From Pediococcus parvulus (GTDB lineage: Bacteria > Bacillota > Bacilli > Lactobacillales > Lactobacillaceae), in NCBI RefSeq assembly GCF_007990205.1, contig NZ_BJWE01000001.1, positions 62,001 to 126,000 of the forward strand: a stretch of 64,000 nt of DNA. The letters run 5' to 3'. A program made the translations under genes and the position numbers. Of this stretch, positions 10,109 to 19,508 are shown piece after piece. The notes beneath the pieces were generated by a model. It made no database searches. It saw only the letters and a program-made list of their open reading frames with translations, and was not told the origin of the DNA. The stretch's first letter is position 1. The number at the start of each line of letters is the position of its first letter.

Positions 10109-10678
10109 TTAATCCAAATTAAAACTGTTGTTCTCATTTTCTGCATATTCATCCGCTGCTTCTTGTAGATCATCAAAATCTATCACTTCTAGTGGATAAG
10201 GATGATTCTCTCGCCATTTCTGAATAAGATCATAGTCATACTTAGTCTTTCCGGGATGCCCTGGATCGTATATTAAAATTGCCTGGTCTGTATGGGTTAA
10301 CATAAAGCGTTGATAGGCCCTCAACTGTTGAGGCGCTTGATACGGTTTATGACTAACGCTATCTGTAAAATCTGCTTTTGCTAAAATTTGGGAAAGTTTT
10401 GCTTGATTATTCTCGTTCCACTGTTGACCAAATTCCGTAAACGGTAGCATTACGGCAACTTTAAAGTCAGGATACTCAGTTTTTAGTTGAACGCCAATTT
10501 CCATTGCCCACTGTTCTACTCCTAGTTGAGCACCAGTTATTAGCCAATCAGCACCTGACTCAAGACGAATTTTAAGCGCATCTTTTATAACTTTTTGAAT
10601 AATTAATAGTTTTGGATCTTTATCATTAAAAATTTCTAATTCATAACTTCGATATCCTGTAACCCAAACACGACTCAT
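10109..10678 (-). CDS. ypsA: YpsA/DUF1273 SLOG-family protein
   Basis: A 189-residue protein of the SLOG (Rossmann-like nucleotide-binding) superfamily. The N-terminus [31 protein letters not shown] near residue 53 and [16 protein letters not shown] near residue 140 are typical for YpsA. The family is placed near GpsB and affects cell division in Bacillus, but the ligand is not known. ATG 10678 has GGAGG eight bases upstream, which fixes the start. It is divergent from recU across a 90-bp gap. Confidence 0.9.
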   Translation of the reverse strand: MSRVWVTGYRSYELEIFNDKDPKLLIIQKVIKDALKIRLESGADWLITGAQLGVEQWAMEIGVQLKTEYPDFKVAVMLPFTEFGQQWNENNQAKLSQILAKADFTDSVSHKPYQAPQQLRAYQRFMLTHTDQAILIYDPGHPGKTKYDYDLIQKWRENHPYPLEVIDFDDLQEAADEYAENENNSFNLD

Positions 10679-10769
10679 AAAGTATTCCTCCAAATTTTAA
10701 AAATAGATTTCAGATAGTTTTTAACTTTACATCTATAGTATAATATAGAAAATAGGAAGTGATGAACAA

Positions 10770-11405
10770 GTGAACTTTCATTACCCATCAGGAAAGAAAT
10801 ATATGCATCCAGACTCGTCTTCCAACTCTGGCATTAAGAAGGCCCCCACGCAGTTCGGAAAACGGGGAATGTCATTAGAAGATGAATTAAACGAAAGTAA
10901 TCAATATTATCTTTCACACGGAATTGCAGTGGTTCATAAAAAACCAACTCCCATTCAAATTGTTAAAGTTGATTATCCTAAGCGAAGTGCCGCAGTTATT
11001 AAAGAGGCCTATTTCCGTCAGGCGTCTACAACTGATTATAATGGCGTTTACAAGGGTTATTACATTGACTTTGATGCAAAGGAAACTAAAAGGAAAACTG
11101 CATTTCCACTCGATAATTTTCATGACCACCAAATACGTCACATGAAAGCTTGCATTGCTTCCAAAGGTATTTGTTTTACAATTATTAAATTCGTCGAAAT
11201 CGATCAAATTTTTTTGCTTTCGGCAACGGATCTCTTTTATTTTTGGGATCGTCAAAAAAATGGTGGTAGAAAGTCCATTCCACTTAGTTATATAAAAGAA
11301 AATGGCTACTTAATTAACTATCAGTTAAATCCCCTTATTCCGTATCTGAATGCTGCGGACAAATTGTTAATTAAGAAACACGAAGGAGAACAACATGCAA
11401 ACTAA
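10770..11405 (+). CDS. recU: RecU Holliday-junction resolvase
   Basis: RecU cuts Holliday junctions during recombination and chromosome segregation in Firmicutes. The 211-residue length fits. Conserved parts are the N-terminal GKRGMSLEDELNESNQYY, the catalytic region GYYIDFDAKETKRKTAF near residue 95 and NFHDHQIRHM next to it. It starts at GTG 10770 after an AGGAAG ribosome site, with a TATAAT box at 10738-10743. It overlaps ponA by 11 bp, the standard recU-ponA pair. Confidence 0.95.
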   Translation: MNFHYPSGKKYMHPDSSSNSGIKKAPTQFGKRGMSLEDELNESNQYYLSHGIAVVHKKPTPIQIVKVDYPKRSAAVIKEAYFRQASTTDYNGVYKGYYIDFDAKETKRKTAFPLDNFHDHQIRHMKACIASKGICFTIIKFVEIDQIFLLSATDLFYFWDRQKNGGRKSIPLSYIKENGYLINYQLNPLIPYLNAADKLLIKKHEGEQHAN

Positions 11406-13683
11406 TAATCACAATTCTGATAATTATCAGCCTCACCGTACCCAACATTCGCAGTTAACTCAGCCACCTCATCGTCGTCGCTCCATCTTTAAACGAATTC
11501 TTTTGTGGCTAATTGCACTATTTGTTTTAGCACTAATTGGTGGCGCAGGGCTTTTTATGTATTATGCCAAGGATTCCCCAAGTATTTCGGAAGAACAATT
11601 ATCTAGTGATGAAGCAACTGTTGTTTATGACAAAAGCGGTAAAGTTATTAGTCGTTTAGGTGCTCAAAATCGGGACTATGTCAAAGCAAACGAAATCCCT
11701 AAATCTCTTAAAAGTGCGGTTGTTTCAATTGAAGATAAACGTTTTTATAAAAATAATGGCGTTGATCCCGTTCGAATTGTTGGCGCGGCATTCGCAAATT
11801 TAACTGGCTCTTCACTTGGCCTTCAAGGTGCCAGTACACTAACTCAACAATTGGTTAAACTTTCAGTATTCTCAACCTCTGCAAAAGACCGAACGTTGCG
11901 TGTAAAGGCTCAGGAAGCTTGGTTGGCCTTAAAAGTTGACAAAAAGTATTCGAAAGATAAAATTCTGGAGTTTTACATCAATAAAGTTTACATGGGCAAT
12001 GGCGTTTACGGAATGGGAACCGCGGCCAAGTATTATTATGGGAAATCACTTTCTAAGCTAAGCCTCGGTGAAATTGCCCTGTTAGCTGGTATGCCACAAG
12101 CGCCTACTTCTTACGATCCCACTAAATATCCAACGTATGCATTATCACGGCGTAACACCGTCTTACAGGCCATGGTAAGCAATAAAGTAATCACTAAGGC
12201 TCAAGCAGCCAAGGCCGAAAAGACAAGCGTTAAAACTGGTTTAGTTAAAACCCACAGTACAAATGGTCTTTCCACGGTAAGTAGTAAAATTGTAGACTCT
12301 TACTTGAAGCAAGTCATTAGAAGTGTTCAGTCGAAGGGATTTAATCCTTATACGGATGGTATGAAAATTTATACCAACTTAGATTTAGCCGCTCAAAAAC
12401 GACTTTATAAAATTGGAAATTCAAGTAACTACGTTCAATATCCTGATTCTAAGTTTCAACTTGGTGTTTCGATTACCAATCCAAATAACGGAAAAGTGGT
12501 CGCCATGCTGGGTGGTCGGCAAAACGGAAATGTCACTTTTGGTTTGAACCGGGCTGTTCAAACGGATCGTAGCAGTGGTTCTACTGCTAAACCGTTGATG
12601 GACTATGGACCAGCCATTCAGTATCTAAATTGGCCAACCAGTCGAACGGTAAAGGATGAGCCCTTTACTTACCCAGGATCAAAAACAAAATTATATGACT
12701 TTGATAAAGCATACAAGGGAAAAATGACAATGCGTCAAGCACTTGTTCAATCCCGAAATATTCCGGCAATTCGAACCTTACAAGATGTTGGTATTAGTAA
12801 GGCAACCACCTTCTTAGGAAAACTTGGTATTTCTCAAAAAGGAACCTATAATCTTCAAAACGGAATTGGCTTATACATTTCACCCCTTCAGGAAGCAGCT
12901 GCTTATGCGGCGTTTGCCAATGGCGGAACCTACTACAAACCATATTATGTCAATAAAATTGTGACCCAAAGCGGCAAAACCTATCGTTATAGTAGCCAAG
13001 GTAAACGAGCAATGAGTAAAGCTACAGCCTATATGATCACAGACATGCTTAAGGGGGTCCTAACTGATTCAAATGGTACCGGATCAACAGCTGCTATTTC
13101 AGGACTTTATGAGGCTGGTAAAACTGGAACAACGGCTTACCCATCCGACATTGCTAGCAACTATCCAAGTACTGCTTCAATGGACTCTTGGTTTACGGGA
13201 TACACGCGTCATTACAGCATGTCAGTGTGGACCGGCTATGATGAGCAAAATACTGCTTCCGGATTCCTAAGCGAACAGGAAACTCTTATTGCGCAACAGG
13301 TTTATAAGAGCATGATGGGCTATCTTGCCACATCTGTAACCAATGAAGACTGGGTAAAACCAGCCAGTGTGACAGAAAAAACCGTAAATGGTGTGAAAGA
13401 ACTATTCAAGGCAAACTCTAGCTATAGTACTTCAGGAGCTAGCGATGAAGACTCTTCAAATAATTCATCAAGTTACTCTAGTTCCTCAAGATCTAGTTCT
13501 TCTACTGTTACCACCAGTCGGGATACATCTTCAAAGAGTAGTAGTAGCAGTAATAGTAACAACAGTAGCTCTAACAATAGTTCCTCCAGCTCATCAAGTT
13601 CTAGTTCCAGCAGCTCAAGCAGTGCAAGTTCTAGTTCGAGCTCATCCAGTGAAGAATCTTCATCAAGTAGCAACAAAGAATAA
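11395..13683 (+). CDS. ponA: class A penicillin-binding protein PBP1A
   Basis: A bifunctional peptidoglycan glycosyltransferase and transpeptidase. A short cytoplasmic N-terminus rich in His and Gln is followed by one membrane segment (about residues 35-57). The GT51 domain shows SIEDKRFYKNNGVDP and QGASTLTQQLVKL. The transpeptidase shows the SxxK motif in SGSTAKPLMDYG, the SxN motif in QSRNIPA, and KTG in GKTGTTAYPSD. The last 80 or so residues are almost pure Ser with Asn, Thr and Glu, a low-complexity extracellular tail probably in or across the wall. It overlaps recU and ends at a strong terminator. Confidence 0.95.
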   Translation: MQTNNHNSDNYQPHRTQHSQLTQPPHRRRSIFKRILLWLIALFVLALIGGAGLFMYYAKDSPSISEEQLSSDEATVVYDKSGKVISRLGAQNRDYVKANEIPKSLKSAVVSIEDKRFYKNNGVDPVRIVGAAFANLTGSSLGLQGASTLTQQLVKLSVFSTSAKDRTLRVKAQEAWLALKVDKKYSKDKILEFYINKVYMGNGVYGMGTAAKYYYGKSLSKLSLGEIALLAGMPQAPTSYDPTKYPTYALSRRNTVLQAMVSNKVITKAQAAKAEKTSVKTGLVKTHSTNGLSTVSSKIVDSYLKQVIRSVQSKGFNPYTDGMKIYTNLDLAAQKRLYKIGNSSNYVQYPDSKFQLGVSITNPNNGKVVAMLGGRQNGNVTFGLNRAVQTDRSSGSTAKPLMDYGPAIQYLNWPTSRTVKDEPFTYPGSKTKLYDFDKAYKGKMTMRQALVQSRNIPAIRTLQDVGISKATTFLGKLGISQKGTYNLQNGIGLYISPLQEAAAYAAFANGGTYYKPYYVNKIVTQSGKTYRYSSQGKRAMSKATAYMITDMLKGVLTDSNGTGSTAAISGLYEAGKTGTTAYPSDIASNYPSTASMDSWFTGYTRHYSMSVWTGYDEQNTASGFLSEQETLIAQQVYKSMMGYLATSVTNEDWVKPASVTEKTVNGVKELFKANSSYSTSGASDEDSSNNSSSYSSSSRSSSSTVTTSRDTSSKSSSSSNSNNSSSNNSSSSSSSSSSSSSSSASSSSSSSSEESSSSSNKE

Positions 13684-13689
13684 ACAAAA

Positions 13690-13748
13690 AGAACCTATAT
13701 TCTCTAACTAGCCGAAAAACGACTAGAAAATGGAATATAGGTTTTTTT
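13690..13748. terminator. bidirectional terminator between ponA and dnaD
   Basis: AACCTATATTC at 13692-13702 pairs with GAATATAGGTT at 13733-13743, with an inner CTAG/CTAG pairing. A run of seven T follows on plus, and an AAAAA run lies on the other side, so it can end both ponA and dnaD transcripts. Confidence 0.85.
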
Positions 13749-13757
13749 GAGCCCTTT

Positions 13758-14474
13758 TTAATCTTGGTCTGAAATCTTATATATAGGAATTTTGGGACCT
13801 GTTAAGTCAGCTTTTGTAGTTGGCCGATTTGAATCCGAACTGTTTATTGAACCGTTCCGTTGGCGATTTTCTTCTTTTTGGACTTGTTTCACTGTGGTTA
13901 AGTTTCGCTTTTCCCAGTTTAACAAAATACGATCCATATATCTTAAACTATATGCCTGACTTAAAACGGCCTCTTTTAAGGCTAATGAAATCATTTCTGG
14001 AGCATAATGGTCATCGGTTAGCCATTGATTAATAGTTTCATATTCAATCGGCGACAATGGTCGACCAAATTCAGATTCGATTTGAGCAAAAACAGTTTCA
14101 CGGGTTACTTTATTAGTCTCCTGTTTTTGGGCCTGAACCTCATTGCTTGCCGACTGCAATAGTTTTTCAAATAGTCGTTCAAAACTATATTGATCATAAC
14201 TTTTCCCGTCAGCGTGCTTAACAGTTTTTATTTCCATTAATTTATTTTGAATCATTTCGTGCAATAACTCGTAAACTTTATTCTCCGTTAACCCCGTTTC
14301 TTTAGAAATTAACTTTGAACTAGGAAAAAGATCGCCTTGTCCGCGCTGTTTTTCAATAATTAAGTAAATAACTAATTCATCATTAGTTAACCCAAGTTGA
14401 TGGAAGTTACTTAATAAATAGTTGGAAACGACCGTGTTCCCAGCTTTCAAAAACCTTCGTGTTAACTCATCCAA
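13758..14474 (-). CDS. dnaD: DnaD replication-initiation protein
   Basis: DnaD helps DnaA or PriA load the replicative helicase. The 238-residue protein has an N-terminal winged-helix region (LLSNFHQLGLTNDELVIYL, then FPSSKLISKETGL) and a C-terminal DnaD/DnaB2 domain (TINQWLTDDHYAPEMISLAL, then YMDRILLNWEK). A Ser/Asn-rich tail follows. It lies directly downstream of asnS, a standard Lactobacillales arrangement. Confidence 0.93.
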   Translation of the reverse strand: MDELTRRFLKAGNTVVSNYLLSNFHQLGLTNDELVIYLIIEKQRGQGDLFPSSKLISKETGLTENKVYELLHEMIQNKLMEIKTVKHADGKSYDQYSFERLFEKLLQSASNEVQAQKQETNKVTRETVFAQIESEFGRPLSPIEYETINQWLTDDHYAPEMISLALKEAVLSQAYSLRYMDRILLNWEKRNLTTVKQVQKEENRQRNGSINSSDSNRPTTKADLTGPKIPIYKISDQD

Positions 14475-14500
14475 AGCTTTCCCCTCCTTTTTTCAGTTCA

Positions 14501-15802
14501 CTATGGATAAAGCCGATGAAGCAATCTTGGGAATGGAATTGTTTCACGCACATGATCCTCACCAGTTATCCAAGTTAAGGTCCGCTCTAAGCCTAACCCA
14601 AACCCAGAATGCGGCACTGATCCATATTTACGTAAATCTAAATACCAGTCATAGTTTTTAGGATCTTGGCCAGCTTTTTTTATTTGACTAACCAAATAAT
14701 CATAATCCGTGGCCCGTTCCGATCCGCCAATAATTTCTCCATAACCTTCAGGAGCCAATAAATCAGCACAAATTACTAAATCATCCCGGGTTGGATGTGG
14801 CTTCATGTAAAATGCTTTGATTGCCTTAGGATAGTTCATAACAAATACTGGTTGTTCAAATTGATCGGCCAAAAATGTTTCTTCAGGAGAGCCAAAATCT
14901 ACACCCCATTGTAAATCAGGGAATTTTCCTGATTCTTGTAACATTTCAATAGCTTTATCATAAGTGATTCTAGCATAGGGTAATTTAGTATACTTCTTTA
15001 AGACCTCAATATCACGACCCAAAATTTTCAATTCATAAGCACAATGATCGATGACATTTTGTACTAAAAAGGCAACGTATTTTTCCTGTAATTCAAGACT
15101 CTGTTCTTGATGCATAAAAGCCATTTCGGGTTCGATCATCCAAAATTCGATTAAATGCCGCCGTGTTTTCGACTTTTCAGCCCGAAATGTTGGTCCAAAT
15201 GAAAACACCTTGTCAAAAGCCATTGCACCAGCTTCTTCGTATAACTGACCACTTTGTGACAAGTAGGCTTCACGATCAAAATACTTGGTCTTAAAGAGCT
15301 CTGTGGTTCCCTCAGGTGCGCTTCCTGTCAAAATTGGTGCATCAAGTTTAATAAAGCCTTCGTTATTGAAAAATTCATAGGTAGCCCGAATTACTTCATT
15401 TCGAATTTCCATAATGGCATGTGGGCGTGAGGATCTTAGCCAAAGGTGACGGTGATCTAGTAAGAAATCAATCCCGTGTTCTTTTGGTGTGATTGGATAG
15501 TCGTTACTTTCCCCAATTACTTCAATACCATCAACTTCAATTTCGTATCCAAAATGTGAACGATCATCTTGATGAATAGTCCCTGTAATCCACATACTGG
15601 TCTCTTGCCGTAATTTTTTAGCAATTTCAAAAATTTCTTCGCCAACAACGCTTTTGACTACAACACCCTGAAAAAAGGCTGTGCCATCCCGCAATTGTAA
15701 AAAACTAATTTTTCCGCTAGATCGTTTGTCCGTTAACCAAACGCCAATTTTTACACGTTCGTCAACATGATCTTTGGAATCTACGATACTTATTTGTTCC
15801 AA
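14501..15802 (-). CDS. asnS: asparagine-tRNA ligase
   Basis: Class IIb synthetase that charges tRNA-Asn. An N-terminal OB-fold anticodon-binding domain (about residues 15-105) precedes the catalytic domain. Motif 2 is [20 protein letters not shown] near residue 205 and motif 3 is [15 protein letters not shown] near the C-terminus. The 433-residue length is typical for AsnRS. It lies between tseB and dnaD, in the conserved dinG-tseB-asnS-dnaD order. No T-box was found in the 27-bp gap upstream, so it is read with tseB. Confidence 0.95.
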   Translation of the reverse strand: MEQISIVDSKDHVDERVKIGVWLTDKRSSGKISFLQLRDGTAFFQGVVVKSVVGEEIFEIAKKLRQETSMWITGTIHQDDRSHFGYEIEVDGIEVIGESNDYPITPKEHGIDFLLDHRHLWLRSSRPHAIMEIRNEVIRATYEFFNNEGFIKLDAPILTGSAPEGTTELFKTKYFDREAYLSQSGQLYEEAGAMAFDKVFSFGPTFRAEKSKTRRHLIEFWMIEPEMAFMHQEQSLELQEKYVAFLVQNVIDHCAYELKILGRDIEVLKKYTKLPYARITYDKAIEMLQESGKFPDLQWGVDFGSPEETFLADQFEQPVFVMNYPKAIKAFYMKPHPTRDDLVICADLLAPEGYGEIIGGSERATDYDYLVSQIKKAGQDPKNYDWYLDLRKYGSVPHSGFGLGLERTLTWITGEDHVRETIPFPRLLHRLYP

Positions 15803-15829
15803 GATAAATATCCTCCTTGAGTAATTTCA

Positions 15830-16324
15830 TTAAATGTCATTCACTGATCGAACAACCGTACCATTTTTAAAGTTTAAAGTTTTCAGACATAATTGTCCAG
15901 AGGCATTCATATATCCGACCTCCCAAACAGGCTTTTGTTTGTAAATTCCCATTGAAATGGTGGTTACTTTTTTTGGACTATAATTGTTCCAAATCTTTTT
16001 AAGGGCATCGTTGCGATCAATTCCTGCTGATTGTTTAAAAATACGGATCTTTTTTCCATTATTCGAAATAATGACATACACGGGAATGTTTTGTTTGGTC
16101 ACTCCCGTTACTGTGTAGAAGGTCTGTTCTGAGTTAGCCCACGAAAAGTTGGTTTCTGTCTTCAAATGAGCATATTTTTTTGCAATTTTCAGTGACTGAC
16201 TTTTAGCTGAGTCTATTGGTTTACGAACTTCATGATACACAATAGAAGATCCACCAACCAAGATGATAACGGCTGCAATAAATATCAGAAACCAATGACT
16301 ATTGTGTTTTCTTGAACGTTTCAA
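15830..16324 (-). CDS. tseB: TseB/YpmB-like DUF5590 cell-wall elongation regulator
   Basis: A 164-residue protein with a short basic N-terminus, one membrane anchor (about residues 12-30) and an extracellular domain of the DUF5590/PepSY-like type, with TVTGVTKQNIPVYVIISN and KPVWEVGYMNASGQL. In Bacillus the family member TseB (YpmB) affects elongasome function and penicillin-binding protein activity. Identification rests mainly on length, topology and its place between dinG and asnS. Confidence 0.8.
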   Translation of the reverse strand: MKRSRKHNSHWFLIFIAAVIILVGGSSIVYHEVRKPIDSAKSQSLKIAKKYAHLKTETNFSWANSEQTFYTVTGVTKQNIPVYVIISNNGKKIRIFKQSAGIDRNDALKKIWNNYSPKKVTTISMGIYKQKPVWEVGYMNASGQLCLKTLNFKNGTVVRSVNDI

Positions 16325-16388
16325 ATTTACAGCTCACTTTCTTTTAAGTTTCAAACTTCACCATTATAGCAAACATATCAGGCTCTAG

Positions 16389-19223
16389 TTAGTGATGTTT
16401 CTTAAAGAATTTATCAAGTTCGCCATTTAGTTCATTTAGCGGCAACTTCTGTACTGGCATGTCCTTGGGCAAACTGTGAAGCATAGTCTTTCCGTAACTC
16501 TTATCAAGAATTCGGCGATCTAAAATGACAGCTGCCCCATAATCTTTTTCGGAACGAATTAATCGCCCGATCCCTTGCTTTAATCTGAGAATGCTTCTTG
16601 GTAATAATGCCGATATGAATGGATTTTTATGTGCTTGCTTTTGCAGTTTGGTCTCCGCCTTAGTAAAAATTTCGTCCGGAGAATCAAACGGTAACCTCGT
16701 TATAATTAATAAATCAAGTTTACCATTTGATAAGTCCATCCCCTCCCAGAAACTAGAGGCGCCAAACAACACACTAGTGGAACCAGACAAAAATTCTCGT
16801 GTCAATTTTGATTTTGTCCCATTCACGCCTTGAGCCAAAATTCGGCGTTTGTGTCCTAAGTCAGTTCTTTGAATACGGTTGAAAACATCTCTAATTGTTG
16901 CCAAAGAATTAAACAAAACTAGAATTTTTCCAGGTGTCACTTTTGCTAACTGATAAATCGCATCTGTTAAATACTGGGCATATTCGTCTGCATCAATTTC
17001 ATTGATCACAGGACCGTCGTTAGCAACCTGCAAGAGTGCATTCTCGGCAAAATTATACGGACTACTATATTTTTTTACAGTGGTTGAAGCCGTTGCTAAT
17101 CCAACTTGATTCAAGAAATACTTAGAGCGACTGTTAGAAAACAACGTTGCCCCAATTAAAGTTGGCTTTTGGAACCAAGGATAAACCTGATTCTTTATAT
17201 AATTAGCACTCTCAATAATTCCCTGCGATAAACTCACACTACCAGCATCATGTTGTGGTCCAACTTGAATCCAGAAAAAATCTGCATCTTTATTACGTTG
17301 ATTGGGTTTAAAAAACGATCCAAAAATTTGTAAAAATATTTGAGATTGTTCTTCAACTTCAAGTTGACTATTATTCAATTTAATCCACGTCCGTACTTCA
17401 GACTCAAGTAAATTTTGTTGTTGTTTTTCAATGATTTTGCTAAGGGCTTCAAACTCCAGAATTTCAGAAGTAAATTTTTCTTGTAAACTTTGAATAGTTC
17501 GTTTATTAGCTTCGTAAAAAGTTTGCAGTTCGGGATAGGTTATCACATGTTGAAATGGCAAATTGTTAGTTTCGGCTGGCATTTGACGGGCCAAAAAACG
17601 TTTAAACAATTGCTCTTGCAAACTAGCAATTAATTGATTAATTGTTTCTAAATGATCGGCCATTTGATAAACATGAAAACTTCCCATTGGATCACTTTGA
17701 ATAATTGGTGATCGATTAATTCCTTGATTCATCTTAAGATGGCTAACTTCGCTATGTGCCATACTCATCAAGTGATTAATATCGAATGTGACCCGATTTT
17801 CTTGTAAAATCGTGTTTACAAAACGCTGCGCCTCATCCACAACCAAGTAGGGTTTATGAGCTTTATTGCCAAGTAAATCTGCGTGCCGCAAAAGAAATGC
17901 GTGATTAGTCACCACAATCTGTGAAATATGAGCTTTTCGAATGACGCGCTGGTAAAAATCAAGCTCATAAAACGGGTTAGTCGCATCTAAACTAGCAATT
18001 CCCTGGTGACGAATTTCATTTAATAGAGGAATTTTGTGATTATTGATATGTAGTTCATCTAAATCACCTGTTTTTGTATAGGTCAACCAAACCAACAGTT
18101 TCATTTTAATCAAACGACTTTGATTGGCTGGGTCACTCTCGTTAAGCTGTTGTGAAAATTTTGCCAAATCAATATAGTGACTACTCCCCTTCACTAGGGT
18201 GGCATTCATCGGGATTTGTAAAATTTTACTCAAAATAGGAATGGCCTTTTCCATCAACTGAGATTGTAATAAGGTTGTTGTTGAACTAATAACGACTGGC
18301 AATTGATTTTGAATGGCCAAATAAGCAAACGGTAACAAATACGCAATTGTTTTGCCAATTCCCGTGGGAGCTTCAATAACTAATGCTTTAGGATCGGGAT
18401 TCTTGTAGTTTGCATAAATTGCATTCATGATTCGTGACTGGGCGCTCCGCCAACCCAAATCACCTTTAAATAGCGCTAACTTGGCCTTCTTAGATTGCGG
18501 ATAACGCCCTAGTTGCTCAGTTGTCGCGTCAGTAAAACTTGTTCGTTGCACCCGCATGACAATGTTTTCCTTAACCATTAAGTAATCGGGCAAAGTCCCC
18601 GGATTCTTCTGTTTCCGTTCAAATGCATCACTAATTAATTCTGCGGTTTGTCGAGGTAAACTTCCAGACAGGATGTTCAACTGTTGTAACGTTAATAATG
18701 GCAATTCTGCCAATCGTTTCATCAGCATAATAAATAGTTTAGCTGTCGCAAGTGCGTCACTATCCGCAGAATGTGGGTGTTCATGTTTAATTCCAAAGTA
18801 CCGCGATAAGTCTCGCAAACGATAACCATTCACACTAGGCAATAGAATCTGACTTAACGTAACCGTATCAACCGCTTTAATGGTTAAAGCTGGATAACCT
18901 ACGCGTTCAAATTCATAATTTAAAAACGGAAAGTCAAAATTGACATTGTGCGCCACAAAAACGGTATCAGAAAGAAGCCCAAACAAGGTTGGCGCAATGT
19001 CGTCAAATAAAGGGGCTTTACGAACACGCCGATTGGTAATTCCTGTCAGTTGCTGAATGGCATTTGGAATCCCCATTTCTGGGTTAACGTCCGTTGCAAA
19101 AGTATTAATAATTTTATGATTTTTAACAAAAACACAGCTAATTTGGATTATCCGCTCGTTATCATTCAAATTAGTCCCTGTGGTTTCGATATCTACGACT
19201 GCATAAGTTGTATTAGAATCCAT
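16389..19223 (-). CDS. dinG: DinG-family helicase/exonuclease
   Basis: About 944 residues with an N-terminal DnaQ-like 3'-5' exonuclease domain (VVDIETTGTNL; FVAHNVNFDFPFL; HPHSADSDALATAKL) and an XPD-like helicase body with Walker A EAPTGIGKTIAYLLP. The DEAH box reads DEAQ (VVDEAQRF). The C-terminal helicase motif is RLKQGIGRLIRSEKDYGAAV. I see no four-Cys iron-sulphur cluster, as is usual in Firmicutes. I chose ATG 19223, preceded by GGTGAG, which places the exonuclease motif at the N-terminus; an upstream in-frame start at 19292 adds unconserved residues. Confidence 0.93.
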   Translation of the reverse strand: MDSNTTYAVVDIETTGTNLNDNERIIQISCVFVKNHKIINTFATDVNPEMGIPNAIQQLTGITNRRVRKAPLFDDIAPTLFGLLSDTVFVAHNVNFDFPFLNYEFERVGYPALTIKAVDTVTLSQILLPSVNGYRLRDLSRYFGIKHEHPHSADSDALATAKLFIMLMKRLAELPLLTLQQLNILSGSLPRQTAELISDAFERKQKNPGTLPDYLMVKENIVMRVQRTSFTDATTEQLGRYPQSKKAKLALFKGDLGWRSAQSRIMNAIYANYKNPDPKALVIEAPTGIGKTIAYLLPFAYLAIQNQLPVVISSTTTLLQSQLMEKAIPILSKILQIPMNATLVKGSSHYIDLAKFSQQLNESDPANQSRLIKMKLLVWLTYTKTGDLDELHINNHKIPLLNEIRHQGIASLDATNPFYELDFYQRVIRKAHISQIVVTNHAFLLRHADLLGNKAHKPYLVVDEAQRFVNTILQENRVTFDINHLMSMAHSEVSHLKMNQGINRSPIIQSDPMGSFHVYQMADHLETINQLIASLQEQLFKRFLARQMPAETNNLPFQHVITYPELQTFYEANKRTIQSLQEKFTSEILEFEALSKIIEKQQQNLLESEVRTWIKLNNSQLEVEEQSQIFLQIFGSFFKPNQRNKDADFFWIQVGPQHDAGSVSLSQGIIESANYIKNQVYPWFQKPTLIGATLFSNSRSKYFLNQVGLATASTTVKKYSSPYNFAENALLQVANDGPVINEIDADEYAQYLTDAIYQLAKVTPGKILVLFNSLATIRDVFNRIQRTDLGHKRRILAQGVNGTKSKLTREFLSGSTSVLFGASSFWEGMDLSNGKLDLLIITRLPFDSPDEIFTKAETKLQKQAHKNPFISALLPRSILRLKQGIGRLIRSEKDYGAAVILDRRILDKSYGKTMLHSLPKDMPVQKLPLNELNGELDKFFKKHH

Positions 19224-19373
19224 ATTCTCACCAGTTAACTCATAAGATGTTTGTTTCATATCTTTAATGATACTACATTCATGCCAGTGCATAAATGCTT
19301 ACTGACTTCTGTTACCAGAAATTAAAATTAAACTCACCTTTTCGACCTAATTCTGATCTATAAAGCAACAAGA

Positions 19374-19470
19374 TTGCTAAATATAAAAATATGGTAAAAT
19401 GTAAGTTTGTTTGTGGTTTATGTAATCTAAAACAGGTAGACTAAAAATGAAAAAAGTTATTGCTAAATAA
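19374..19470 (+). promoter_or_regulatory. candidate promoter and 7-codon leader ORF before mvk
   Basis: TTGCTA (19374-19379) and TAAAAT (19395-19400) are spaced 15 bp, shorter than ideal. Downstream, ATG at 19447 opens a seven-codon frame reading MKKVIAK with an AGGT-like site before it, ending TAA at 19470, 38 bp before mvk. It may be a leader peptide or chance. The mvk ribosome site is separate. Confidence 0.3.
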
Positions 19471-19508
19471 AATCTTAAATTAAGTGTTTTTGAAAGTGAG
19501 CGAACGCT

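Noticed and set aside
10694-10769. LexA box between ypsA and recU
   Set aside because: No GAAC-N4-GTTC core is present; only a promoter is visible.
13473-13676. Minus-strand Leu/Glu-rich open frame
   Set aside because: It is the reverse reading of the Ser codons of the PBP1A tail.
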